Made by a program: the position numbers and the translations under genes. Below are positions 8,824 through 18,458 of a DNA stretch of 64,000 nt, one piece after another. The stretch comes from Pontibacter anaerobius (GTDB taxonomy: Bacteria > Bacteroidota > Bacteroidia > Cytophagales > Hymenobacteraceae), in NCBI RefSeq assembly GCF_026241195.1, contig NZ_JAPFQO010000002.1:372001-436000 (forward strand), written 5' to 3'. How positions within the stretch are numbered: position 1 is the stretch's first letter; every line of letters begins with the position of its first letter. The notes under the pieces are model-generated. The model saw nothing but the letters and a program-made list of their open reading frames with translations, had not been told where the DNA came from and ran no database searches.

Positions 8824-9189
8824 TTACTGCTGCTGCAACTGCTCCATTTCTTCGGGCGTGAAAATGCGAGAGCGGATAATGAAGCGCAGCCCCAGCGGAA
8901 TCTCTAGCGAGAAACTGGAACCACGGCCAGGGGTAACGTCCAGCGTTAACTGGGTATGTTTCCAGTATTCATACTGGTCGCGGGCAATATAGAACTTGCA
9001 GCCGTGAATTTCTCCGAGCAGCACGTCACTGTCGCCTACCTTAAATTCGCCTTCCTCAAAGCACATAGGCTGTGAGCCATCGCAGCAGCCACCGCTTTGG
9101 TGAAACATGAGAGGCCCGTGCTTTTCACGCAGTTTGTCTATCACCTCTTTGGCGGCCTCTGTAACTTCTACACGCGCTACCTTTTCCAT
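8824..9189 (-). CDS. DUF779 family protein, partner of aldehyde dehydrogenase
   Basis: 121 residues, soluble, with the conserved Cys-rich block SGGCCDGSQPMC at 32-43. DUF779 proteins are almost always encoded next to ExaC/AldB-type aldehyde dehydrogenases, as here (71 bases downstream of the dehydrogenase gene on the same strand). The Cys block suggests metal binding or redox chemistry, but the biochemical role is not established. A hairpin with a short T-run sits between the two genes and may reduce read-through. Confidence 0.88.
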   Translation of the reverse strand: MEKVARVEVTEAAKEVIDKLREKHGPLMFHQSGGCCDGSQPMCFEEGEFKVGDSDVLLGEIHGCKFYIARDQYEYWKHTQLTLDVTPGRGSSFSLEIPLGLRFIIRSRIFTPEEMEQLQQQ

Positions 9190-9210
9190 ACTTATACTTT
9201 ATACTTTTAA

Positions 9211-9245
9211 AAAGAAGCCCTGCCAGTTGTAAACCGGCAGGGCTT
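9211..9245 (-). terminator. Hairpin between ALDH and DUF779 genes
   Basis: Stem AAGCCCTGCC / GGCAGGGCTT with an 11-base loop and a TTCTTTTT tail on the minus strand. It probably acts as a partial terminator setting unequal expression of the two genes. Confidence 0.65.
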
Positions 9246-9260
9246 TGGATTGTGTTTTAA

Positions 9261-10793
9261 TTAAAAGAAACCGAGCTTATTCTTGTTGTAGGAGATAAGC
9301 ATGTTTTTGGTTTGGCGGTAGTGGTTCAGCATCATTTTGTGCGTCTCACGCCCAAAACCAGACTTCTTATACCCACCGAACGGAGCGTGCGCCGGGTAGT
9401 GATGGTAGCAGTTCACCCACACGCGGCCTGCCTGTATGGCACGCGGCATCTGGTAGATCTCATGCGCATCTCGGGTCCAGAGGCCGGCACCAAGTCCGTA
9501 CAGTGTGTCGTTTGCCAGCTCGATGGCTTCCTCCTGCGTTTTAAAGGTGGTTACAGAAGAAACCGGGCCAAAGATCTCCTCCTGGAACACACGCATTTTG
9601 TTGTTGCCCTTGAAGATGGTTGGTTGTATGTAGTATCCGTTTTCCAGGCCACTGTTCAGGCTGGCCACGCTACCTCCGCAAAGCACCTCGGCCCCTTCCT
9701 GCTTACCTATATCCATGTAAGAAAGGATCTTCTCGAACTGATCATTAGAGGCCTGCGCACCCATCATGGTGTCTTCTGCCAACGGGTGACCTACTTTAAT
9801 GTCTTTAGTGCGCTGTATCACACGCTCCATTAAGCGGTCGAAAATGCTCTCGTGCACCAGCATGCGTGATGGGCAGGTACACACCTCGCCCTGGTTCAGG
9901 GCAAACATCACGGCACCCTCCACGCACTTGTCAAAGAACTCGTCATCGGCATCGGCAATGCTTGGCATAAACACGTTCGGCGACTTGCCACCCAGCTCCA
10001 TGGTTACCGGGATAAGGTTTTCTGAGGCATACTGCATGATCAGGCGGCCTGTGGTGGTCTCGCCGGTAAAGGCAACTTTGGCCACGCGCGGGGAGGAGGC
10101 TAGTGGTTTTCCGGCCTCAGGTCCAAAGCCTGTCACCACGTTCAACACACCTTCCGGCAGAATATCCTGTATCAGCTCCATCAGCAGCATGATGCTGGTG
10201 GGGGTCTGCTCGGCCGGTTTCATCACCACGCAGCAGCCGGCGGCCAGGGCAGGGGCCATTTTCCAGGTAGCCATCAGCAGCGGGAAGTTCCAGGGGATGA
10301 TCTGCCCTACCACCCCGATAGGCTCCTGCAGGTTTATACTGATCGTGAACTCATCATGCTCCGACATGGTGCTCTCATCGGCCCGAATAACGCCCGCAAA
10401 GTAGCGGAAATGATCTATGCAGAGCGGAATGTCGGCGGCGCGTGTCTCGCGGATGGCCTTTCCGTTGTCTACGGTTTCGGCACGGGCCAGCATCTCCGCG
10501 TTTTTCTCCATGATGTCGGCAATATCCAACAGAAGCTTACTGCGTGTGGCGGCAGAGGTCTTGGACCATGATTTAAAGGCTTTATGTGCCGCATCCAGGG
10601 CCTTGTCTATGTCTTCTTTGTTGCCGCGTGCGGCTTTGGTAAAGGGCTTTCCGTCGATAGGGGAAACATTCTCGAAATACTCACCGCTGGCGGGGGCTAC
10701 CCACTTACCACCGATAAAGTGATCATACTTTTCTTTGAACTGAGGCCGCTCCAGAACGGCGGACTCTTGTTGAGGCATTGCTACTGAGCTCAT
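9261..10793 (-). CDS. NAD(P)-dependent aldehyde dehydrogenase, ExaC/AldB type
   Basis: Oxidises aldehydes to carboxylic acids in the cytoplasm. 510 residues, the usual length. Visible: [14 protein letters not shown] substrate/NAD region, [16 protein letters not shown] cofactor loop, catalytic Glu266 in MELGGKSPN and nucleophile Cys305 in [11 protein letters not shown], then EEIFGPV and the C-terminal [13 protein letters not shown]. The GEVCTCPSR variant, with a second Cys two residues on, is characteristic of acetaldehyde-type enzymes. Forms a module with DUF779 (downstream) and a divergent AraC regulator (136 bases away), which probably activates it in response to aldehyde or alcohol. Confidence 0.93.
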   Translation of the reverse strand: MSSVAMPQQESAVLERPQFKEKYDHFIGGKWVAPASGEYFENVSPIDGKPFTKAARGNKEDIDKALDAAHKAFKSWSKTSAATRSKLLLDIADIMEKNAEMLARAETVDNGKAIRETRAADIPLCIDHFRYFAGVIRADESTMSEHDEFTISINLQEPIGVVGQIIPWNFPLLMATWKMAPALAAGCCVVMKPAEQTPTSIMLLMELIQDILPEGVLNVVTGFGPEAGKPLASSPRVAKVAFTGETTTGRLIMQYASENLIPVTMELGGKSPNVFMPSIADADDEFFDKCVEGAVMFALNQGEVCTCPSRMLVHESIFDRLMERVIQRTKDIKVGHPLAEDTMMGAQASNDQFEKILSYMDIGKQEGAEVLCGGSVASLNSGLENGYYIQPTIFKGNNKMRVFQEEIFGPVSSVTTFKTQEEAIELANDTLYGLGAGLWTRDAHEIYQMPRAIQAGRVWVNCYHHYPAHAPFGGYKKSGFGRETHKMMLNHYRQTKNMLISYNKNKLGFF

Positions 10794-10928
10794 AGGTTAT
10801 ACTTTTAAGTTTTAAAAGAACATTCTCCAAGGTCAGTAATTACTCAATTAATTTCTCAACCTATCGTCTCATTCTGTGTTCTTATCGTATCAATTTGATA
10901 TTAATCAGTAAAATTCCTAGATTAAGCT

Positions 10929-11855
10929 ATGGCTCTAACTCATAAATTACAGTCTGTTCCGCTGCGTGATGAGCGCTCTCTGTTTACGTTAGTAGAAAAC
11001 AGGTCGGTGTATAGTATGGATGCCTGCGAACTGAATATCTTTGAAACACACCAGCAGGCAGAAGGCGTTAACCTGCAGTTCGGGGATTGGGTGCTTACCA
11101 GTATGCTGCGTGGCAAAAAGGTGATGCACCTGTCAGAAAAGCCCGGTTTTGAGTATCTGCCCGGCGAGTCGGTGATTGTTCCGCCAAACGAGCTGATGAA
11201 AATCGATTTTCCGGAGGCGGGCAAAGAGTCGCCGACGCAGTGCCTTGCGCTGGCCATTTCCGCCGAGCAGATCAGCTCCACCATTCAGCTGCTGAACGAG
11301 CGGCACACCAAGGCAGAGGCAGGAGAGGAGTGGAAGGTCGGGGTGGAGCACCTGCACCTGGCCAATAACCTGGAACTTGCTGACATCATCAACCGCATGA
11401 TAAATATCAGCCTGAATGAACACAGCCGCGAAAAGGATATACTGGTAAACCTGGCGCTGCGGGAGCTGCTGGTAAGGCTGATGCAAACGCAGGCGCGCGC
11501 TTTTTTTGAGCAGAACTATAAACGCCTGGCTTGCAGCCACCGCTTCGGCTTTATCATAGCGTATATAAAGGAGAACATCACCTCAAAGATCGATGTAGAC
11601 AAGCTAAGCGAGAAAGCCTGCATGAGCCGAGCCAACTTTTTCCGCAAGTTTAAAGAGGAGTTTGGCTACACCCCGGCAGACTACATCCTGAAAGAGCGCA
11701 TCCGGCTTGCCAAAGAATACCTCAGCAACCCGTTTAACTCTGTTACACAAACCTGTTATATGGCGGGATTCCAGAACCTCAACTACTTTATCCGGGCTTT
11801 TAAGAAAGAAGTGGGCACTACGCCAAAGGCTTTCCAACTGCGTGTACAGGTTTAG
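10929..11855 (+). CDS. AraC-family transcriptional regulator of the aldehyde module
   Basis: 308 residues. The N-terminal half (about 20-190) is an AraC_N-type sensing domain; the C-terminal HTH pair spans about 205-303, with IDVDKLSEKACMSRANFFRKF in the first helix-turn-helix and FNSVTQTCYMAGFQNLNYFIRAFK in the second. It is transcribed divergently from the aldehyde dehydrogenase gene, sharing a 135-base AT-rich promoter region, and this gene order is seen repeatedly in bacteria. Probably a local activator. Its stop codon overlaps the 3' end of the convergent oxidoreductase gene by four bases. Confidence 0.88.
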   Translation: MALTHKLQSVPLRDERSLFTLVENRSVYSMDACELNIFETHQQAEGVNLQFGDWVLTSMLRGKKVMHLSEKPGFEYLPGESVIVPPNELMKIDFPEAGKESPTQCLALAISAEQISSTIQLLNERHTKAEAGEEWKVGVEHLHLANNLELADIINRMINISLNEHSREKDILVNLALRELLVRLMQTQARAFFEQNYKRLACSHRFGFIIAYIKENITSKIDVDKLSEKACMSRANFFRKFKEEFGYTPADYILKERIRLAKEYLSNPFNSVTQTCYMAGFQNLNYFIRAFKKEVGTTPKAFQLRVQV

Positions 11856-12913
11856 CTATACTTTATTCTGCGCTTTTCCCGGCTGCTCAGCATAGCCAGT
11901 TCTATTACTTTAATGGTGTTTCGCGCCTGTTCCGGCTTTACTACCAGTTCCTCCAGGCCAAGTATGGCTTTGTAAACATTCTGATACAGGCCAGTGTAGT
12001 CTCCTTTTTCACTGGTTAACTTGCCTTTATAATCCGCTCCTTTTATTGTGGTATTGAGCGTCCCCCACAGGTTTTTAGGCTCCATACCCCATTTGAGCGT
12101 ATCTTCCGGAAAGCGGCCCGCCTTCAGGTTCTCTTCCTGCACATCCATGCCATACTTTACAAAGGAGCCTTTGGTGCCATGAAGTATAAAGTGCGGACCG
12201 GTTTCCCGCACCAGCATGCCGGCCTTAAGTATAGCTTTCATTTTTTCATAATATAGCACCACCTCGAAGTAATCCGGCACCTGCGAGTTCTGCCGCTGCA
12301 CTTTCACGTCGGCGTATACTTCCTGCGGCTCCCCAAACAAGTTTAAAGCCTGGTCTATGAGATGCGAGCCAAGGTCGTAAAGGATGCCGGCTCCGGGCAA
12401 ATCCTCCTCTTTCCAGGTGTTGGGCTTTATCTCGTTCCGGAAGCGGTCGAAGTGCGCCTCATACTCAACCAGGTTGCCCAGCAACTTCGCCTCCACCACC
12501 TTCTGCACGGTTTTAAAATCTGAGTCCCAGCGGCGGTTCTGGTACACAGTCAGCACTTTCTGTTTCTCCCGGGCAAGCGATACAAGCTCCTCTGCCTCGG
12601 CGCTTGTTATCGTGAACGGTTTATCTACCAATACATGCTTGCCTGCTTGCAGTGCGGCCTTTGCCAGGGTATAGTGCGTCGGGTTTGCCGTGGCAATTAC
12701 AACCAGGTCTATAGTTTCATCGCCTAAGATATCCTGCTCATCAGGTACCACCTTGGCCTCAGGGTAACGCCTATTGGCTAGCTCCACGCTCTCAGCTCGG
12801 TTAGCTCTTATTTTTTTTAAATGAAGGCCCGGTACATTCGAGATAAATGGTGCATGGAAAATTCGCCCGGCCATTCCGAAGCCCAGCAGGCCCACGTTTA
12901 TTTTCTGATTCAT
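11852..12913 (-). CDS. Gfo/Idh/MocA-family NAD(P)-dependent oxidoreductase
   Basis: Family members oxidise or reduce sugars and inositols. From the chosen start the protein is 353 residues: Rossmann motif GLLGFGMAG within the first 15 residues, the family signature HVLVDKPF (normally EKP, here DKP with the catalytic Lys kept), and NRRWDSDF as in YdgJ-like proteins, then a C-terminal alpha/beta domain with LYDLGSHLIDQ. An upstream ATG at 12946 would add 11 residues before the Rossmann strand; the ATG at 12913 gives the normal spacing. Substrate unknown. Convergent with the AraC gene. Confidence 0.88.
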   Translation of the reverse strand: MNQKINVGLLGFGMAGRIFHAPFISNVPGLHLKKIRANRAESVELANRRYPEAKVVPDEQDILGDETIDLVVIATANPTHYTLAKAALQAGKHVLVDKPFTITSAEAEELVSLAREKQKVLTVYQNRRWDSDFKTVQKVVEAKLLGNLVEYEAHFDRFRNEIKPNTWKEEDLPGAGILYDLGSHLIDQALNLFGEPQEVYADVKVQRQNSQVPDYFEVVLYYEKMKAILKAGMLVRETGPHFILHGTKGSFVKYGMDVQEENLKAGRFPEDTLKWGMEPKNLWGTLNTTIKGADYKGKLTSEKGDYTGLYQNVYKAILGLEELVVKPEQARNTIKVIELAMLSSREKRRIKYS

Positions 12914-13091
12914 GTCTTGTTGCAAGTATGGTTTGGTCTCTAACATAGCTGATAAAATTCACTCGCCAGCTTATACATGGTATTGGTTCATTTGTAGCAG
13001 GTTATGCACATCCAGCCGCTCCGGTCAGCGTAAACTATAGCTAACGTTAGGTAGAGCAGATGCTTTACACGTCAATTTAACAATTCTACTT

Positions 13092-14078
13092 ATGAAACAA
13101 AGAAAGCTAGGAAAACAAGGACTTGAAGTATCCGCCCTGGGACTCGGGTGCATGGGCATGTCAGACTTTTACAGTAACCGCGACGACCAGGAATCTATTG
13201 CTACCATACACCTTGCGCTGGAACTGGGCGTGAATTTTCTGGACACAGCAGACATGTATGGCGTAGGTGCAAACGAAGAATTGGTGGGCAAAGCTATAAA
13301 GGGCAAGCGCGACCAGGTGATAGTGGCTACGAAGTTTGGCAATGTGCGCGGCAAAGACGGCAGTTTTCTGGGCGTAAACGGAAAGCCTGAGTATGTGAAG
13401 AAGGCCTGTGAAGCCAGTTTAAAGCACATTGGCGTAGACTACATCGACTTATACTACCAGCACCGGGTGGATAAAGACACACCCATCGAGGAAACTGTTG
13501 GCGCGATGGCAGAACTGGTGAAGGAGGGCAAGGTAAGGTACCTGGGGCTGTCTGAGGCAGGCACGGAGACTATTAGAAGAGCCCACCAGGAACACCCGAT
13601 CTCGGCGCTACAGACGGAGTATTCGCTCTGGAGCCGTGACGTTGAAGTTGAGATCCTTCCCACCTGTCGGGAATTGGGGATCGGGTTTGTGCCTTACAGC
13701 CCGCTTGGTAGAGGCTTTTTAACCGGACAGATCAGGAAGTATGAGGACCTGGCCGAGGATGATTACAGACGCCACTCGCCACGCTTCCAGGGCGAGAATT
13801 TTCAGAAGAACCTGGACCTGGTTAATAAAATTGAGGAGCTGGCTGACCAGAAAAACTGCACCGCATCACAGTTGGCTTTGGCTTGGCTGCTGGCCCAGGG
13901 AGATGATATTATTCCGATTCCGGGCACCAAGCGCCGCAAATACCTGGAGGAAAACGTTGGGGCGCTGGATGTGTACCTGACTCAGGAGGAGATGAAGCAG
14001 ATTGATGCCATCGCACCGAAAGGCGTAGCTGCCGGAGACCGCTACCACGCAGAGCAGATGAAGGCGGTGAATGTATAA
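13092..14078 (+). CDS. Aldo/keto reductase
   Basis: NADPH-dependent carbonyl reductase, 328 residues, TIM barrel. The catalytic tetrad is complete: Asp51 and Tyr56 in [12 protein letters not shown], Lys81 in VIVATKFG, His124 in YYQHRVD. Near the C-terminus, [16 protein letters not shown] is the cofactor-binding segment. It resembles the AKR13 / YakC group, which reduces reactive aldehydes. Near the aldehyde module but on its own promoter, divergent from the Gfo/Idh/MocA gene. Substrate not inferable. Confidence 0.92.
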   Translation: MKQRKLGKQGLEVSALGLGCMGMSDFYSNRDDQESIATIHLALELGVNFLDTADMYGVGANEELVGKAIKGKRDQVIVATKFGNVRGKDGSFLGVNGKPEYVKKACEASLKHIGVDYIDLYYQHRVDKDTPIEETVGAMAELVKEGKVRYLGLSEAGTETIRRAHQEHPISALQTEYSLWSRDVEVEILPTCRELGIGFVPYSPLGRGFLTGQIRKYEDLAEDDYRRHSPRFQGENFQKNLDLVNKIEELADQKNCTASQLALAWLLAQGDDIIPIPGTKRRKYLEENVGALDVYLTQEEMKQIDAIAPKGVAAGDRYHAEQMKAVNV

Positions 14079-14127
14079 CTCTGTGCAATTTAAAAATGCT
14101 CTATAAACAAACTTAAAATTAAAGCTT

Positions 14128-14514
14128 ATGACTAACTATGTTTTGCTGTATCACTTTGATGATGCACAGGTTACACAGCAATTTGAAGGGAATCTCAGGA
14201 AAGTGTTTAAGAGGAACAAAGAAGTACAGGACAGTGGCTTTAAATACTTTGGTTTTGCCGATGTAGAAGAGCCCGGTGTTGTAGACAAGCTCGATAGCAT
14301 TCTGAATGATTCTGGTATTGGCGTGCGGGGTAATTTTGGACAAAATGATTATGTAGCCCTGTATTTCTCCAGGGAGAAAGACCCCGACAACATCAAGCGC
14401 CAGCTGCTCATCGGCACGGACGAAATGGTGGACAAGGGCGCAGAGCGTATGTCTACAGATGCGCACCGGGATAGTATACAGAACTTGCTGGGATTTAATT
14501 ATCAGAAAGGGTGA
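14128..14514 (+). CDS. Uncharacterised small soluble protein
   Basis: 128 residues, no signal peptide or membrane segment. Sequence reads MTNYVLLYHFDDAQV at the start, with alternating beta and alpha propensity (FKYFGFADVE, NDYVALYFSRE). I do not recognise a family. The compact alpha/beta pattern and a start 49 bases after the aldo/keto reductase stop suggest a real gene and possible co-transcription. It ends just before a strong terminator. Confidence 0.75.
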   Translation: MTNYVLLYHFDDAQVTQQFEGNLRKVFKRNKEVQDSGFKYFGFADVEEPGVVDKLDSILNDSGIGVRGNFGQNDYVALYFSREKDPDNIKRQLLIGTDEMVDKGAERMSTDAHRDSIQNLLGFNYQKG

Positions 14515-14522
14515 TCACAAAT

Positions 14523-14560
14523 AAAACGAGCCTGGGAAAGACGCCCAGGCTCGTTTTATA
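14523..14560. terminator. Terminator, probably bidirectional
   Basis: Fourteen-base-pair stem AAAACGAGCCTGGG / CCCAGGCTCGTTTT with a 7-base loop between convergent genes. Confidence 0.9.
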
Positions 14561-14582
14561 CTTTTTAAAGTATAAAAGCGAG

Positions 14583-15326
14583 TTAATAAAACTTGAATTT
14601 TAATCCGGAACGACTAGCCATATAGCTGCCAATTCTGCTGAAGTTGTTCTCGGGGCTCCACCTGTCTACTAACCAATACCTGTCTTTTAAATGTGCTTCT
14701 ACAATCCAGCGGGAGCCATCAAAACCATATCTGTCAACTGATGGCTTCATACTCCAGTAGCCTGTTTCCTGTAGCAGCTGTTCAAATGTCTGCCAATCGC
14801 ATAAGGAAAGCATTTTTGTTTCATCCAGCACAATGTTGCCTCTAAACTCTGTACTTCGTAGCACGGAATCAGTGAAAACAAAATTGTTAGAAACGGAGTC
14901 AAAATAAGTATACATCTCATTTCCTAATTGAGGATAGCGCACCAGCATTTTTGTCCTGAGCCACACATCATCACCTTCCCTGTACATGGTAAAAGTTACT
15001 GGGGGATCGAATGATCTGAACCATATAAAACGATACTGATCATAGCCGAAGTAGTAGTTGTACAGCACTTTCTCCTGAAGCGCAACCGTCACAACAGAAT
15101 TCATGCTGTTCAGGAGTGTGTCTACATATGTTAAGAACTTTTTATTATCAATATTAATATAATTTGGAAAGTAAGGGGTAACAGAGTCTGCCTGTGTTCC
15201 ACTGCTGCCGGATATCGCAGTATCTTCAGGATAAACTTGAAGTCTAGAAGTTTCCTGAGTGCAACAGATAAAACATATCAGGCTAACAAGTACTGCGACG
15301 AAGGTAGCTTTCCTAGTATGAAGAAC
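14583..15326 (-). CDS. Putative lipoprotein of unknown function lacking a conventional start codon
   Basis: A conventional reading starts at the ATG at 15104 (173 residues), but the frame stays open for 74 more codons, back to the stop of the upstream addB-like gene. Those codons encode a textbook lipoprotein signal: RKATF, then a hydrophobic stretch VAVLVSLICFIC ending in a Cys-Cys lipobox, then TQETSRLQVYPEDT and a Ser/Gly-rich linker. No ATG, GTG or TTG precedes the signal; only GTT, CTT and a CTG inside the hydrophobic core are available. The body (YWSMKPSVDRYGFDGSRW) has no family I recognise. Either initiation is non-canonical, coupled to the preceding TAA, or the start codon is mutated. 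Confidence 0.7.
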   Translation of the reverse strand, partial: VLHTRKATFVAVLVSLICFICCTQETSRLQVYPEDTAISGSSGTQADSVTPYFPNYINIDNKKFLTYVDTLLNSMNSVVTVALQEKVLYNYYFGYDQYRFIWFRSFDPPVTFTMYREGDDVWLRTKMLVRYPQLGNEMYTYFDSVSNNFVFTDSVLRSTEFRGNIVLDETKMLSLCDWQTFEQLLQETGYWSMKPSVDRYGFDGSRWIVEAHLKDRYWLVDRWSPENNFSRIGSYMASRSGLKFKFY

Positions 15327-18236
15327 TTACCTCGCACAAATTCCCCTGTAAGCACACCACTTGCACACATCCAGATCCTTTGTTTTCTGAATCGGCTCGG
15401 ATGGGTCCAGCATCTTTCGCACAAACGCGCTGAGCAGCTCTTCCGATTTTTCTATAAATCCTTTTGGTAAATCATCCTCCTGTGCGAACGAGCTAAAGTC
15501 TGAGGAAAGCACCCCCGGCTCTAAATTACGGAAGGACAGGATGCCGGATTTCGGGTTTATACTTTGCGGCGTGATGTGGGCTGCGTTGCGCAGGATGGCT
15601 CCCGGCTGCTCGTCCAGCACCCGCTTCAATACGTACTCGTAGAGCCACAGCTGGCGGGCCTTGCCATACTTCTGGTCTGTGAGGAAGTGCAGGTCCACCT
15701 CCTCGGGCTTGATGCGCAGCTGGTTTTGCTCCACTTTGCCGGTCTTGTAGTCGATCACGCGCAGCTCGTGGCCGGTCAGGTCGATGCGGTCGGCCTTGCC
15801 GGCGATGCGCACGTGCACCATCTCGTCACCTACCTGCACCGGAAGCGTGGTGGCCAGCGTTTCCTCCAGGCGCAGCACGTAAAGCGGTAACTCGTCCGAC
15901 TCCTTCAGCTGCTGCAGGTATTTCTCCAACACCTCCACGGCCACCTTATAGAGCAGGTAGTTCATGCCGCGCTCCGGTTTGGCGCCCAGCGTCACTTTGC
16001 TGAACTCAGCCTTTACCTTATCCGGCAGCGCCTGCAGCATCTGCTCTACATGGCCGGCAAGTATAGGCTTACCGCTCTGCTCGTGCGGACGGAAGAAATC
16101 TTCCAGCACCTGGTGCACGATGGTACCGAACTGATCGGCCCCCAGCTGTTCCTCCACCTCATCCATCTCCTGCATTTTGGCGATGCGGGTAAAGTAGTAC
16201 TGCAGCGAGCAGTTGATGTACATGTTCAGGTGCGAAGGGTAGAGGCCGCGCTCCAGCTCCTGCCGCAGCTGGGCAATGGTTTCCGGCGATTTTGGCACCA
16301 CGATGTCCTCCTCATACTTGCGCGTCTCCTGCTGCTCTACCGCCGCTATCATGTCCCGGAATTTGATCTTCGGGTTGCGCAGGGCCAGGTCGTTCTGCAA
16401 CTGAAGTATAAAACGGCTCTTCTCGCCCGAGCCATAGGTATCTGAAGGGAGTACATACAGCAGGTTGATTTTCTTGGCGCGCTGCAGCAGGCGGTAGAAG
16501 TTATAGGCCATGGCGCCTTCCGTCTCGGCATAGGTCGGCAGGCCAAACTCCCGCAGCACATCATACGGCATCAGGCTCTCTTGCCGCTTGGGTGCGGGCA
16601 GCACGTTCTCGTTCACCGACAGGATGATCAGGTTCTCAAAATCAAGTGCGCGCGTCTCCAGCATACCCATGATCTGCACCTCCGAGATTGGCTCTCCGCT
16701 GAATGGCAGTCTTGTTTGCCCGATCAGCTCATACAGGAACTTGCGGAAGCTGCGCACCGAAATCTTGTGCTCGCGGCAATCAAAAATGGTATCCAGGCGC
16801 TTCACCAAAGTATAAAATATGTACAGGTACTCCGTCTCGATGCTGTTGTGGCCATGCGTGTATACTTCACGCAAGAGTTCGATGAGTTCATACATGGCCA
16901 CAATGATGTCGTCGCAGTCGCGCCAGGTGCGGAAGAGCACCTCGAACAAGGGGTGGTGCTGGCTAAGCTCGATCAGTTCCTGGGCCGTGATGAGCACCTT
17001 GTTCTCCTGCACCATTTTATCGAGCACCTGCCGGATCATGCCATGGAATCTGGCTTGCTCGGGATCATCATTTAAGTATAATTCATACCGGCGGATGAAG
17101 GGGTGGGTGAGCAGTTTGGTAACGCTCAGGTGATGGTACTGGTATACTTTGTAGCCGGAACTTTGCAGCTGCGTTACGCCTGTCAGGTGCACCTCAAAGA
17201 GCAGGTCGATGAGGTTGAAAAGCGGCGTGCCCCGGAAACTGAGACCCATGGTCACGTTATAAGTCGGTACATCCGCCGGAATGGAGTGCAGCACCGGCAG
17301 CAGCAGGGTTTCGTCGGGCAAAACGATGGCAGTTTGCGCGTGCGGGTTCTGTTCCCGTATCTCCTGCAGCAACTGCCCGGCCAGTTTGCCCTGCATACTG
17401 GCATTGGCCACGCCTATCACGTTGATCTCTTTGTCATCGGTGAGCAGCAGGTTTTGCTGCCAGCGCCACTCCGGCAGGTTCCAGGTGCTTTTATACTTGC
17501 TCAGGAAGCTCCCGGCCCGGTTGCTAAGACCCAGTTCGTCCATGTAAAAATCATCCGAATCAAAAAGCACCTCGGCTTTGTCATGCTTCAGCAGCGTCCG
17601 GATGATTTTTTCCTCGGAGCGGGTAAGGCTGTTAAGTCCGATGAAGATGAACTGGTGGCACTCGGTTTCTTTGGCGATGCGCTCTATGTTCTGGGCAACC
17701 TTGCGGAACGCCATACCTGTGTAGGCCTGCTTGTTCTCCAGCAAACGCTTTTGCAGGCTGTGGTAGGTTTTCTCGATATTATCCCAGAGGCTGAAGTACT
17801 TTTTAAGGGTAGGAGACAGCTCTTTGCCCAAGAATTTGGGGTCCCAGCGCTCCAGGGCCTTTGCCTCGCCCAGGTATTCAAACAGTTTGCCCGTGTCTAC
17901 CAGGTTCTGATCTATCCGGCTGAAATCCTCCAGAAGGGTGCCGGCCCAGGTTACGAAGTTGTCGAAGTCAAGCTTCGGGTCTTGCTCCCGCATCTGGTCG
18001 AAAAGCTCCAGCTGCAGGTTTATCGGCTCCAGCACATCGGTTTTGGAGAGGCTGCGGATAAAGTCCTCCATGGCATACACCTCCGGCGACCAGATCGGCT
18101 CGTCAGACGCCTGCGCCAGCGCGGTCTTAAAGAAGAAGCTGGCACGCCTGGACGGCAGCACTACACACAGTTCGCTGATGTTCTCTTTATACTTTTCGTA
18201 AACGTACTTAGCCGTTAGCTCCAGAAAGGTTTGCAC
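15327..18236 (-). CDS. addB: AddB-like subunit with PD-(D/E)XK nuclease and Fe-S cluster
   Basis: Double-strand break repair helicase-nuclease subunit, 969 residues. The N-terminal two thirds are a helicase-like region beginning VVLPSRRASFFFK, without a canonical Walker A, so likely an inactivated motor used for Chi recognition as in known AddB. The C-terminal nuclease has NCSLQYYF (Cys near 674), FGTIVHQVLEDFF, the catalytic IDYKTGK, and CKWCAYRGIC (Cys958, 961 and 967). Together the four Cys match the AddB 4Fe-4S cluster that clamps the nuclease. Its partner addA-like gene lies 750 bases upstream on the same strand, separated by a VOC gene. No gene follows for 0 bases: the next frame starts immediately after its TAA. 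Confidence 0.85.
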   Translation of the reverse strand: MQTFLELTAKYVYEKYKENISELCVVLPSRRASFFFKTALAQASDEPIWSPEVYAMEDFIRSLSKTDVLEPINLQLELFDQMREQDPKLDFDNFVTWAGTLLEDFSRIDQNLVDTGKLFEYLGEAKALERWDPKFLGKELSPTLKKYFSLWDNIEKTYHSLQKRLLENKQAYTGMAFRKVAQNIERIAKETECHQFIFIGLNSLTRSEEKIIRTLLKHDKAEVLFDSDDFYMDELGLSNRAGSFLSKYKSTWNLPEWRWQQNLLLTDDKEINVIGVANASMQGKLAGQLLQEIREQNPHAQTAIVLPDETLLLPVLHSIPADVPTYNVTMGLSFRGTPLFNLIDLLFEVHLTGVTQLQSSGYKVYQYHHLSVTKLLTHPFIRRYELYLNDDPEQARFHGMIRQVLDKMVQENKVLITAQELIELSQHHPLFEVLFRTWRDCDDIIVAMYELIELLREVYTHGHNSIETEYLYIFYTLVKRLDTIFDCREHKISVRSFRKFLYELIGQTRLPFSGEPISEVQIMGMLETRALDFENLIILSVNENVLPAPKRQESLMPYDVLREFGLPTYAETEGAMAYNFYRLLQRAKKINLLYVLPSDTYGSGEKSRFILQLQNDLALRNPKIKFRDMIAAVEQQETRKYEEDIVVPKSPETIAQLRQELERGLYPSHLNMYINCSLQYYFTRIAKMQEMDEVEEQLGADQFGTIVHQVLEDFFRPHEQSGKPILAGHVEQMLQALPDKVKAEFSKVTLGAKPERGMNYLLYKVAVEVLEKYLQQLKESDELPLYVLRLEETLATTLPVQVGDEMVHVRIAGKADRIDLTGHELRVIDYKTGKVEQNQLRIKPEEVDLHFLTDQKYGKARQLWLYEYVLKRVLDEQPGAILRNAAHITPQSINPKSGILSFRNLEPGVLSSDFSSFAQEDDLPKGFIEKSEELLSAFVRKMLDPSEPIQKTKDLDVCKWCAYRGICAR

Positions 18237-18292
18237 GTGGGAGTAGTTTTGAATGGGTGAATTTTGAACTAGTGATTGAGAATACCTCTTTT

Positions 18293-18367
18293 TGTCATTC
18301 TGGAAGAATCTTGGTTGCTTGAGCTGAGGCTTTTGAAACTCTCTAACAAGATCCTTTCAGGATGACA
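18293..18367. repeat. Imperfect inverted repeat, possible dispersed intergenic element
   Basis: Left arm at 18293-18315 (TGTCATTCTGGAAGAATCTT...) and right arm at 18345-18367 (AACAAGATCCTTTCAGGATG...) pair over about 22 bases with a few mismatches around a 29-base spacer. Words such as CAAGATCCTTTCAGGATGAC are familiar as dispersed intergenic repeats in Bacteroidota. No second copy is seen in this window. It lies between the VOC and addB-like genes. Confidence 0.55.
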
Positions 18368-18458
18368 GCTTAAGTTATGGCTTTTATAGTATAACGCCGG
18401 CTTCGTCTGTCAAAACTGATGATCGTGTCATATTAGGAAATCCCAAAATTCCTGATTT

